NCBI GenBank assembly: GCA_028274465.1
Contig: CM051455.1
Span: forward strand, 69,918,985-69,982,984
Direction of reading: 5' to 3'
Length of the DNA: 64,000 nt
Origin: Plantago ovata
Taxonomy: Eukaryota; Streptophyta; Magnoliopsida; Lamiales; Plantaginaceae
The notes below the pieces were generated by a model, which was not told the origin of the DNA, did no database searches, and saw only the letters and a program-made list of their open reading frames with translations. Both the position numbers and the translations under genes were made by a program. This document shows positions 46,131-56,199 of this stretch, piece by piece (the stretch's first letter is position 1; every line of letters starts with the position of its first letter).

Positions 46131-47318
46131 GTTTACACTAATTAAGCTCTCCCTGTAAATTGTTGCCCCTAATGTTTCTTCAACCCCATGGATTTGGTAT
46201 CTCTGGGTTTCACCTGAATGCAACTCATAGGATATCAACTCGCCTTCTTCATCACTTCCTATCAACAGCGACTTACCTTTCTTCCAAAAGAGCAATGCAT
46301 TCTTCCTATGGTAAATTGGGGGCTCTATCACAAATTGTTTGCTCCAGGAGTCTTCGATGCCATACTCTTCCATCACCCAAACCACATAGCTAATCGGTCT
46401 TTTCCGGGCACAGTAAACCATGGCAAGACGCTCACTAAGGACCATGAGCCTTGGTTCCATCGTATTCTTTCCTTAACACTCCGGACATTCCAACCGTCTG
46501 AAAATCTCCGTGCTGATCTCAAAAGTCAGGATAATTCTGGAGATCTGCGTGTCATACATTGGTTCAATAAGCCAATGACAAGTGCCATTAAAAGAGAGTT
46601 CAGATGTAGGTGATCGTAACCCAGAAAATGTCAAGGTCGTAACCACTAACCTGGCCACTTATATGACTCCAAGAATCACTGAAAGAATCATCATACAAAT
46701 AAGGCTCAAAGCGTGTTTTCCTACCATAATCCCAAAGGATACCCTATAATCGCAGAACCTTGAAGCTGTTGTTATTACAAGTACCAAATCCCCAATGATC
46801 CGGTGGGACCAATTCAGAAGACCCACCAGCATAGGAGATTCCATGCACTGGTTTGATAGAAGCGCAGTGGGGCAGAAGCTTGCATTGCCGCATTGCAGAT
46901 ATAGGCAAACCCAAGCTGGATCACGCAGCAGATTAGACCTTTGCAAGGGCCCAAAATATAAGGATCTCGGTATTTTGAATCTGACTCTGGAAATTCAGGT
47001 ACGGATATATTAGGCCACAACTTGTCCAGGTTTGAGGAATCTACAGCATGGAAAGACAAATTCGATGGGACTTCTTTGTGAACTAAGCCATCGAGATCCA
47101 AGGCTCCTTTGTGAGCGCATCAGCATCAACATGGTAACAGTTATCCTCTCTTTTCGAAGGTGTTCATTGATAAAAGCCGGGCCTTTTATCAAATTGCACC
47201 ATGGTTTGGAAACACATTTGAACCACATCAATGATTTTACTGGCAAGCACTGGAGGATCTCGACTAGATCCTCCGGCAGTAATTGTTGCAGGCATATAGT
47301 TTTTTCCATGGATTCCAA
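46131..47318 (-). pseudogene. F-box / FBA-domain protein pseudogene 1
   Basis: From 47318 on the minus strand the N-terminus reads MESMEKTICLQQLLPEDLVE then LPVKSLMWFKCVSKPWCNLI, a clear F-box of the S-locus F-box-like (FBA) class, which recruits substrates to SCF ubiquitin ligases. The FBA domain follows in shifting frames (ILGPCKGLICCVI, FNGTCHWLIEP, then ISYVVWVMEEYGIEDSWSKQ and ALLFWKKGKSLLIGSDEEGE) to a stop at 46128-46130. At least three frame changes are needed to join the pieces, so no full protein can be made. A splice-acceptor-like TTTATAG lies just upstream of the start. Confidence 0.85.
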
Positions 47319-48071
47319 GAATCTCAGAGATACCTATAAAGCAGTACAAAATAGTTAAATGACTGAACTAAAACGAAAAGCATGCATTAGAGCTACAGAA
47401 ATGATAAATTCATTATACACACTCTTGAAACAAGTTTCACCCAACATATAAAAACACCCCCATCATATATGAAAGACTAAAAACATGACATAAACAGTCT
47501 AATTTTGAACAACACTTTAAATATTCGAAACAACTATATATCACCATCCACCAATCTCCCACCCAAGTGTTAGTCACATTCATCATCTAACACGAATAAA
47601 TCATCAAATGTGAATCAATAATTATTAAATTTATAATTGAACTCGTTGTAATTTGTAACTAAGAAAATATAGAATATATAGAACGTACTTTCTACACCAC
47701 AAGACAGTACGCAAATTAATTAAATTACCAAAACACACATATTAAATTGCTCCGAATATCGCTACTAAACCAAATTTTAAACCTTAAGGCAGTACAGAGA
47801 AAATTGGGGAAACTAAATCATGAACAAACCTGTAAGATTGTATAATCCCACTTGATGATAATTGAGGGGAAATCTCTGCGCAGCCAATTACAAACACCGA
47901 AAAGCTATGATTATATGAAAAGAATCGATAATTATAATACTCACCTTGCAAACTTCTGCTATCGGCAGTTCGATCAGCACCTAGCTCGCAGAGTTACGGT
48001 AAAGGAGGTTTGTGATTTTGTAGGAGGAGATGGGTTAAAGACTCTATTTTGGGCTCAATAGGGTTTGCACC
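47319..48071. other. Upstream region of F-box pseudogene 1
   Basis: AT-rich. No gene is visible. A segment near 47820-47840 resembles one near 62137 upstream of the second F-box relic (shared ATGAACAAACCTG), probably the old 5' UTR. It ends at GCACC, the target site of Tat2. Confidence 0.6.
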
Positions 48072-48825
48072 TGTTAGGGTTGAAATATGTCCAGTCCGCA
48101 TGTACGAACTGGAGCGGTCTAAGAGCGCGACAAAGCATCATAGGCCGTCCCTCAAGGGGCACAACCACACCCAAGTATGTCACTAAGGTGTGGATCGACC
48201 AACATAGGGTCCGACCATCACTGGGAGGACAACCCTCAAAATAAGCTCCTCTCAAGGACAAACCTGCCAGTGGGCTCGAGGAGCATCTCTCGGGCTCGAG
48301 GAGACCTTACGTCAAGGTAACGCTCCTTGACAGAAACTGAGCAGGACACTACTCGCATCACCCACGCACAAGGAAGGCACGAGGACCACAGAGCGACCAG
48401 CCATGGTTGCTCTCCTGGGCCAAGGCCCACGGACCTCCTTAATGGGCCTGGGCCGAGGAAGGCCTCAATCCTGGCCGTACACGTGGCGTGATCCTACACG
48501 ACCGGAAGTTGAAAGGTCTCAACTATAAAAGGGTCTCATTTACTCCTCAACAGTAAGCATTAACTACGTCACCCGAGCACCACTCTCACTACTCTTACTA
48601 GGGAAGCCTCACAACTCCCTACTCGTAAAGTCGCCTCTCCGGTCTGATACCTTACAGACCGGGCAAGAGACACTAACCCCCCCCCTCTAGTCTATTTCAG
48701 GTGCGAGGAAGCTACAAGAAGACTCATTTCCTACCTTAGAGGAACACTACAAGAGGAAGAACTAGAAAGACTTAGAATAGCGATTCATTGCGAACTTAGA
48801 AAGAAACACGAATTACCCTTCAACA
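48072..48825 (+). repeat. 5' LTR of Tat2
   Basis: It is 754 bp, TGTTAGGG to CTTCAACA. The TATA box TATAAAA is at 48524-48530. A C9 tract lies near 48680. Confidence 0.96.
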
Positions 48826-48845
48826 TTTGGCGCCGTCTGTGGGAA
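48826..48845 (+). promoter_or_regulatory. Primer binding site region, Tat2
   Basis: TTTGGCGCCGTCTGTGGGAA directly follows the LTR, the same as in Tat1. Confidence 0.85.
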
Positions 48846-48912
48846 ACGACACAAAAGGTCATACCTTGCCCTACTGGTCGAGCCACTTTCCTCCTCGTGA
48901 CACTTCACGAAT

Positions 48913-51564
48913 ATGCCTCCCAGAAGAAGCAACCGTCTTGCTAATGCACCACCCGCGAACCCTTCTCGACCTAGAGGCCGTCCCTCTAATAACGGTCGCG
49001 GAGGAGGAACGGAGGGTGTTCCTAGGGAGCCAAGAAATAACAATGTTGCAAGGAACCGAGATTACACGGAGGGGGCATTTACTAATGTCACTCACTCCCA
49101 AAATGAGACATCCGGGGAAAATAACCCGCAAGGAGTCCCGGTAGGAAACGCCTATGGAGCTTTGAGAGTCGCGAACAACGCCGAGTCCAGGGGGCAGCCT
49201 CATCCGGTAGCAATTAACCAACCTTCCGTGGCAGTGAATCCTCCTCAACCGGCCGCATTGACCTTCACCCTTCCTGATGGACGTGTCGTCCGACCATCAG
49301 ATTTCGGGATGGGCGAAGCTCAATACGGTTTATTCCTTCTCACTTTACAAGGATATGTCGGAGGTCATGAGGCTATTAGGGTTAATACCGAGATACAAGC
49401 TCCAGTAGAACCACAAGCACCGGTGCAAGAGCAACCTCGAGCCACATTGGTTGCTCCTCGTCAATCTCAAGGAAGAGCACCGGTTGCACAAGATGAAGCA
49501 CATTCGAGAGCCAACACCAGGCCGATCCAATCTCGACTTGGACCATCGAGAATCCAATCGAGGTTAGGACCACAAGGTGCCCCGGATGATTTGAGAGACC
49601 TGATTGATAGAAGGATAAGGGCATCATTGCAAAATGTGGCGCAACAAGAAAATAGGGCTCAGGTGGTCGCTACACCACCCGCGCTCCCCAATCAAGTTAC
49701 CCCCAACCAGGTAACTCCTCAAAACCAACAAGAGGCAGTGGAAGAGAATCAAGCATTGAGAACAGTAGCTGAGGTAACCCCCCTGGTCGATCCGATCACG
49801 GGGAGGAGGCTCACCCTGGAGGAACTCAACGCGAGGAAATCCGCACTTGACGCTCAGATAGAGACTCTTCGTGGAACTGTCCAAGAGAGAGAGCAAGACC
49901 AAGATCCGAGCCCTTTGTGCGATGAGATCAGGAACCACCAAGCCAAGATTGAAAGAGGCTTTCCCACCTTCGAAAGCTATGATGGAACAAGTTGTCCAAA
50001 GGACTACTTGGTAAGATTTGGCACCAAAATGGATGCTTACGGTCATGACTCAAGGACTAAAGCACTCCTCTTCCCGGCTAACCTTTCCGGAGAAGCCATG
50101 AAATGGTGGTCGCGCCTCCCTCACCGATCCATCAAATCATACAGAGATCTCTGTAAGGAGTTTTCTAAGCGTTTCGAGAAAGTGATGAACGCCAAGAGAC
50201 GGGTGAGGTACTTGGCCGAAATTGTCCAGAGAAACAACGAAGACTTGAGGGACTTCATCAACCGCTTTCATGAAGCAGCCCTCCAAGTCGAAGATCACTC
50301 GATCAATGAGAGGAAGGAATACTTGTATGGTAACACTACCAACATCAGATTCCAAGATGTACTCTCAGCATCGTGTATAGAGAACGAAGCACAACTTGCC
50401 AAAGTTTGCAAGGACTTCCTCGAAGCTGAGGAATTCCGAAGAACGGTCACCGTGAGAACCAATCTTCCCAAGGAAAAAGGGAAAGAAAAAGAAAAAGAAA
50501 AGGAGTACCCTCCTCGACCCCAAAATCCGGGGAAGCAAAGGAAAGAGCAAAAGTTTGGGTTGATCAAGGAGGGCAACTCAAGAAATGATTTCAGAGACAG
50601 GAGGTCTCCTCCCAGAAGGTCGCCTCCAAGACGATATAGCAACTACACAGACTTGAATAGGCCAAGATCCGACATCTTGAACTATATAGTCTCGAGGAAG
50701 CTAGACGTCTCGTGGCCACCCCCGATTAAGGAAAACCAAAGGAACAAGAACTCGGAAAAATTTTGCAAGTTTCACAAGGGGAAAGGGCACACCTCCGAGG
50801 AGTGTGTCGAGCTCAAGAACGAAATTGAGAGAATGATACGCGGCGGTCAATTGGTTAACTACATCCGGAAGGAGGAACCCCTGGCACTGTTGCCTCCACC
50901 TCCTCAAACAGGGAGCGAGCACCCCTACCAAGGAGACCCTCAGGACGACGATATTCATAATTACAACAATTATGAGAACCGCCCCGTAAATGGAAGCATC
51001 CGCACTCTCACAATTGCGGGAGGACCCGCCGGCGGCGACACTCGTAATCAAAGGGAGATTACGGCGGACAACCTTAGGGTCCGAGATGTGAAGTACGCTC
51101 AAGCTGCGCGACCGGGAACCAACGTTATCTCTTTCGATGATAGCGAGATACCTCTAAAGCATGCTGGAGGAGGTAACATCTATGATCCTTGCGTCCCACT
51201 TGTAGTATCCTTGGATGTTCAATCCTACAAGTTGGGTAGAATCCTCCTCGAGATTCCTTCTACACAAGTATCTCTCCGCGAGATACTTCGCAAGCAAAAA
51301 AGCGGCAGGAAGTCATTCCATTCCACTAAGGAATACTTACCCGGATCCGATCTTTTCCCAGCAAAAATACCTCTTTTCATAAGGTCCGAGCAACGTCTGC
51401 TCGCACCCTATAAAAAGGGGGGGGGAGGGAGAGATAGGAGGAGGGAAAGTTACCAAGGTGCGAATACGGAAATCTTTTTTCGCCCACTACTAGTCGAGGC
51501 TCTGCTCGACCTCTACTTCAACATAGTTCCTCAACTATCTTCTACAAAGATACTTGGAAACTAG
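48913..51564 (+). CDS. Intact Tat gag with partial protease leader and novel C-terminus (883 aa)
   Basis: The single open frame starts MPPRRSNRLANAPPANPSRP. It has a basic, Gln/Pro-rich N-terminal half and a DDLRDLIDRRIRASL helix. The Retrotrans_gag domain is at about 375-520 (MKWWSRLPHRS, FSKRFEKVMNAKRRVRYLAE, NNEDLRDFINRFHEAALQ). A KEKGKEKEKEKE stretch and a Tat-type zinc finger follow (CKFHKGKGHTSEEC, His at the second ligand position). It then has the segment that in Tat1 leads into the protease (NVISFDDSEIPLKHAGGGNI), but breaks at YKLGRIL, just before the catalytic DTG. The last ~105 residues come from unrelated DNA and end 9 bp before LTR R. With no frameshift or stop, it may be expressed as a particle protein. 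Confidence 0.93.
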   Translation: MPPRRSNRLANAPPANPSRPRGRPSNNGRGGGTEGVPREPRNNNVARNRDYTEGAFTNVTHSQNETSGENNPQGVPVGNAYGALRVANNAESRGQPHPVAINQPSVAVNPPQPAALTFTLPDGRVVRPSDFGMGEAQYGLFLLTLQGYVGGHEAIRVNTEIQAPVEPQAPVQEQPRATLVAPRQSQGRAPVAQDEAHSRANTRPIQSRLGPSRIQSRLGPQGAPDDLRDLIDRRIRASLQNVAQQENRAQVVATPPALPNQVTPNQVTPQNQQEAVEENQALRTVAEVTPLVDPITGRRLTLEELNARKSALDAQIETLRGTVQEREQDQDPSPLCDEIRNHQAKIERGFPTFESYDGTSCPKDYLVRFGTKMDAYGHDSRTKALLFPANLSGEAMKWWSRLPHRSIKSYRDLCKEFSKRFEKVMNAKRRVRYLAEIVQRNNEDLRDFINRFHEAALQVEDHSINERKEYLYGNTTNIRFQDVLSASCIENEAQLAKVCKDFLEAEEFRRTVTVRTNLPKEKGKEKEKEKEYPPRPQNPGKQRKEQKFGLIKEGNSRNDFRDRRSPPRRSPPRRYSNYTDLNRPRSDILNYIVSRKLDVSWPPPIKENQRNKNSEKFCKFHKGKGHTSEECVELKNEIERMIRGGQLVNYIRKEEPLALLPPPPQTGSEHPYQGDPQDDDIHNYNNYENRPVNGSIRTLTIAGGPAGGDTRNQREITADNLRVRDVKYAQAARPGTNVISFDDSEIPLKHAGGGNIYDPCVPLVVSLDVQSYKLGRILLEIPSTQVSLREILRKQKSGRKSFHSTKEYLPGSDLFPAKIPLFIRSEQRLLAPYKKGGGGRDRRRESYQGANTEIFFRPLLVEALLDLYFNIVPQLSSTKILGN

Positions 51565-51573
51565 GGGGACATA
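51249..51573 (+). other. Tat2 tail: non-Tat1 sequence with TATA-like box, purine run and PPT
   Basis: This stretch replaces pol. TATAAAAAG at 51409 is followed by a G-rich purine run (51417-51446). CTAGGGGGACATA just before LTR R is the likely polypurine tract. I do not recognise the origin of this sequence. Confidence 0.7.
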
Positions 51574-52327
51574 TGTTAGGGTTGAAATATGTCCAGTCCG
51601 CATGTACGAACTGGAGCGGTCTAAGAGCGCGACAAAGCATCATAGGCCGTCCCTCAAGGGGCACAACCACACCCAAGTATGTCACTAAGGTGTGGATCGA
51701 CCAACATAGGGTCCGACCATCACTGGGAGGACAACCCTCAAAATAAGCTCCTCTCAAGGACAAACCTGCCAGTGGGCTCGAGGAGCATCTCTCGGGCTCG
51801 AGGAGACCTTACGTCAAGGTAACGCTCCTTGACAGAAACTGAGCAGGACACTACTCGCATCACCCACGCACAAGGAAGGCACGAGGACCACAGAGCGACC
51901 AGCCATGGTTGCTCTCCTGGGCCAAGGCCCACGGACCTCCTTAATGGGCCTGGGCCGAGGAAGGCCTCAATCCTGGCCGTACACGTGGCGTGATCCTACA
52001 CGACCGGAAGTTGAAAGGTCTCAACTATAAAAGGGTCTCATTTACTCCTCAACAGTAAGCATTAACTACGTCACCCGAGCACCACTCTCACTACTCTTAC
52101 TAGGGAAGCCTCACAACTCCCTACTCGTAAAGTCGCCTCTCCGGTCTGATACCTTACAGACCGGGCAAGAGACACTAACCCCCCCCCTCTAGTCTATTTC
52201 AGGTGCGAGGAAGCTACAAGAAGACTCATTTCCTACCTTAGAGGAACACTACAAGAGGAAGAACTAGAAAGACTTAGAATAGCGATTCATTGCGAACTTA
52301 GAAAGAAACACGAATTACCCTTCAACA
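51574..52327 (+). repeat. 3' LTR of Tat2
   Basis: It is 754 bp, identical by eye to the 5' LTR, with a TATA box at 52026-52032, and is followed by the duplication GCACC. Confidence 0.96.
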
Positions 52328-52332
52328 GCACC

Positions 52333-53119
52333 AATTTTTAAATGCTTCGACCGGTAGACTCAACCAAAATGAACCGTGAATCGAATCAAAACTAATTTGA
52401 ATTAGCGGTTATGGTTTTGAACCAAAAAACGCTGGTTACGGTTGATACTTTCCATGAACCAATGAAACGTGTGGTTCATCTTGTTTCGTGAAACGAATGA
52501 ACCGTCGGTTTGTAGCGGTTTTGAAGGATAATACTAATTATTTTACTCTTTATTCACACCTTATCCATCTCCAGATAAGTTCAATTTCAAAATGAAAATG
52601 AGGTAGTCAAAAGCCCTCCAATTTTTTACTTCAAAATCTCCTATTTTCAATTTTCTCTTCAAAATCAGAAATCAAAATCACAAACCCATCTTCTTCCATA
52701 GTGGTGTGGTGTTGAAACAATGTCGGTGTCGCGTCACGAAGTAAATCTGGATAAATTTGAGGTGGCGGTAGCTTGACAAAGTAGATCTGGGTGGTGGTAC
52801 ATGGCATGTTAGTCGTGGTGGTGCGCGGTGGACGGCGACATGATTGGTGGTGGGCGGAAGTTTAGATGATAGTGGCATTGTTAGATAGAATGCTAGTGGG
52901 TGGATGTACGTGGCGAGGTGGTGGAGGATGAAATCGATGGGTTGGGGAAGTAGAAATTTGGAGGAACTGGTCAATATATAGGATATAAAGATGAGTAGAA
53001 GACCATGATGATAAGTGAGGATGGTTTCAGAATTTAGAATTTATGTCTGACCAAGCCCAAATTATTATTTTATTCTTTTCTCTGACAAATCAAAATCAAA
53101 ATGGCAGCGCAAAATATTC
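52333..53119. other. Unassigned sequence rich in GAACCG/CGGTT motifs
   Basis: No gene is visible. The first 200 bp hold many short GAACCG and CGGTT repeats of the kind seen near transposon ends. A G-rich GTGG-rich segment at 52680-52930 is open on the minus strand but has no domain. Confidence 0.5.
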
Positions 53120-53785
53120 AAAATTGTATCTTAGACTCGTCAACGATGGCTCCTGCGCTTGACAAAGACAGTGAGAGACTTTGAATCTGCCAAATAACAC
53201 TTAGCAATCTCCTTCCACTATGGCATGCGACACATTCAAATCCCTACCCAGCTGAATTGCCTCTTTGGCAACAAATGCTTCCCCAACTTTGGATCATAAA
53301 GACACAACATGAATTTTCTTCTCCACGTCACCACAGTTCCCTCATCATTCCTGGCTACACCAAAACTAACCCCGATGAACTGCTACATCGAAATTTATCT
53401 TCACGAAACCTGCTGTTGCTGAGCCTCTATATTTCATTAGGTACTGCTGCACAAATGTAAACGACTGAATTGCATCATAACCTCAATTGTTGTGCACAAT
53501 TTGATTACGATTCGCCCAAATCGTCCACACCTGTGTCATCCAATCACGCAAACAGTCCATACCAAAAGCAAGTGCTCACTGTGCAAACGACGATACTGTC
53601 CAATAAAGACGAGCAAATGAGCAATCATGGAGAATATTTAAATTGGACTCAGAACTACACCCAAAAACTGGACAAATATCATCAATAACAATACCACCAC
53701 AAATCAAATTATATAACACGGGAAGAGAGTTCTTTAAAACAAGCCAACGAACAGCTTTAATATTTGAAAGAATGTGTACTTGATA
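53120..53785 (-). pseudogene. zf-RVT / RNase H relic (LINE-type or At1g65750-like)
   Basis: On the minus strand, across several stops, one reads AVRWLVLKNSLPVLYNLICG, CPVFGCSSESNLNILHDCSF, VWTIWANRNQIVHNN, then GFVKINFDVAV and AKEAIQLGRDLNVSHAIVEG. This is the order of a reverse-transcriptase zinc-binding domain followed by an RVT_3-type RNase H (FD near its start, EGD near the second strand), as in plant LINE tails. At least four in-frame stops and one frameshift show it is dead. Confidence 0.75.
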
Positions 53786-53855
53786 GTAGCATCCATGCTA
53801 CTTATCACACAAAATGTCTACACCTCAAGTTGTAATTTAATTAGCTAGACTACAC

Positions 53856-54893
53856 TGTTGGACATAATGGATCGAAAATACATATAATTAGCTTGTACAA
53901 AATAGGAAATGCAAAGAAATAACGAAATAAAAAAACTCTCTTCCTTTGTCATGAAAAACATTTGCATGAAGATTGAATTCGAGGCCTGCACGGACGCAGT
54001 CTCCTTAAAGCAAAATACGCCCTCTCACTACGGTGCTTGAGACGATGAGCGGCTGCTTCCCAAGATACAACGAATTCCGAGATAACTTAGCCGCACAAGC
54101 TAGCAATCCCCAGCGAACGAGAACTAATGCCTGGATTATGCACAAGGGGAGAAGAAGAGAATAGAATAGGGAGGGTTTTTCTCTTCTTCTATTTCTTTGG
54201 ATATCTTTCTTACATGTCTTACATCTCATATATCTTGTATATGTTCTATTTCTTTACATGTAAGTGAGACCTCTTTATATATGTGAGCATGGAGTATGTA
54301 ACTCCCAAGTCCTTAAGTGCCTTTCATGTCATCTCATAAGTGTCCATCAATATAAAATATTTGGAGCATTATGGATGACAACAAATGTCATGTAAATGAC
54401 AACAAATGTCATGTTAAATATTTGTAACTCCCATGAGTTACAAAAGCTAACATGGGTCAACATCCTTCTAGAAGGTCTTGAGAGGTTGAACCAGCAAAAA
54501 CTCGGTTTGGTTCACATTCCATGTTCGAGGGTCGCGATCCACTCGTACACAAGTCCTCTAGTTTCGTGTACCAATCTGATCAGGATTGTACTCAACTCAT
54601 CTAGCTACACCACTTGGACACCAAGTAGTAACTAGTAGATTATAAACTAGAGACTTCACTTTATCTCAAGCAATGTGGGGCACACCCACACAACCTTCTT
54701 ACTTTAAGCACTTATTTCTCACTAACCCAAAGTCCATTATGGGTATCTAATATATCCATTCGAAGCTCTTACGAAGTAGTTTTCGGATATATATTACTTT
54801 ATCTTAATTACTCAATAATTAAGAAATTGTCTCCAAATAAATAAACCACAAAAGGTATTATTTATTTATCATTTTTCTTCATAATTCCCAGCA
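53856..54893 (-). repeat. 3' LTR of copia Z
   Basis: It is 1038 bp. On the + strand it starts TGTTGGACAT and ends CCCAGCA. The last bases differ from the other LTR's CCAACA. Confidence 0.9.
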
Positions 54894-56199
54894 ATCCCCC
54901 ACATGAAGAAAACTTCATGGCATAATCCAACGATTGATACCTGCATAGGATAGGTAGGTGTCGCCACCTTTGAACCTTCCCTTTTAAAATATACACCTTC
55001 TTTACTGGCTAACAGTAGACAGCGATGTCCTTGAACTGATCTGCCGTTTGTGTAAATGATAGTGCATACTACACAGATACATCTCTAGCATCATTCCGTT
55101 CTCATGGTTGTGTTCATTTTGGCCGTGAAACACCGTTTTGGTTCTGCGAGAGTTTACAAGAATTTGGGATCTAATTCTTGTTGAAGCGGCCCTCACTTCA
55201 CTCTAACATAGGTGATTCTCTTTTCCATGTAACTATATTACCAATAGGAATCATTAAAACCCTTGCGGTTAACCTCTTTACCTTGAGTCTCTATATAGGT
55301 GAAACCCACACAGTGAACTCCTTCCTTGATGCAATTAGGTTGTCCCTTTTGAACCTAGATCTTGGGATCTCCAGTCAACTAGGTTGGGTTTTTCCTTCGC
55401 ATCAACAGTTGGTCAACGTCTTCAATCCCATTCCAAGAAGACTTTGCCACCATCTCATGACATAAAACTATAGTTAGTGTAAGGATCCGCTTTATTATCT
55501 TTAGACCTCACAAGCCTAGCAAGATAATTTCAGTTATGAGAATTTGTGTAACGGGCTTATGTCTAGACTTACCGTTATACAAATTACTTTGATCTCTACC
55601 AATTACAAAATTGGTTGTACAATGCAAACTTGTTGCTTGGCACAAGTTTAGGCCAACATGGAAGACTCATATAAATAGCAACTCGGCTTTCTTTGCACCT
55701 AAGTCCAACACAATGGACTTTACTTCCATCATGGATCTTCTATAACATCTTGTTCATAGAATTTTTAAGAAATTTCTCACCCCCACAGGTGAAGACATTA
55801 TCCATTAGTGGATTTACAATTCTTGGAACTCGTGATCCAGTTTGCATCTACATATCTTTATCGCACAACTTGCTATTTTGAACACTTTAGCCCACAATCC
55901 CGATAAAATCTCAAGTACTTTGGTACTTCTCGTTATAGTCTTTCGCAACTCACTTCGGGATTTTTCATGTGACGACTTAGTTCACTCACAACAAAGGCCA
56001 AACCATGCCTTGTGCAATTTTATCAAGTCCAATAGGCTTTCACATTTTCTAGAGTATTCAACACATGAGATACTCCTTGACCAATGTTCTTAGCAAAATA
56101 TACATTTTAACCAAAGATATTCTAGTCACTTCATGACTATCCTTGTTAAAATTCTCCATAACCTCAACCACATGGTGAGATTAGCTCAACAACACCCAT
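54894..56199. other. Copia Z internal sequence without recognisable motifs
   Basis: No gene is visible. By position this should hold the RNase H part of pol, but I could not recognise any motif. Confidence 0.5.

Larger units (their letters stand above)
48072..52327 (+). mobile_element. Tat2: gag-only non-autonomous Tat element, very young
   Basis: It is 4256 bp, flanked by the 5-bp duplication GCACC (48067-48071 and 52328-52332). Both LTRs are 754 bp and read as identical. The internal region has the same primer site and gag as Tat1, then loses protease catalysis, RT, RNase H and integrase entirely. A 325-bp unrelated tail and a polypurine tract follow. This layout fits the class called TR-GAG (terminal-repeat retrotransposon with a gag domain). 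It must borrow enzymes from an autonomous Tat element. Confidence 0.95.

Noticed and set aside
48813..50642. Several antisense ORFs of 70-140 codons opposite the Tat2 gag (and the same opposite the Tat1 gag)
   Set aside because: They are codon-bias shadows of gag. The repeated Ser/Phe stretches mirror the KEKE region.
48059..53050. Second hAT-type element starting TAGGGTTTGCACC and split by Tat2
   Set aside because: The start and the GAACCG-rich stretch are suggestive, but no matching inverted end or 8-bp duplication was found.
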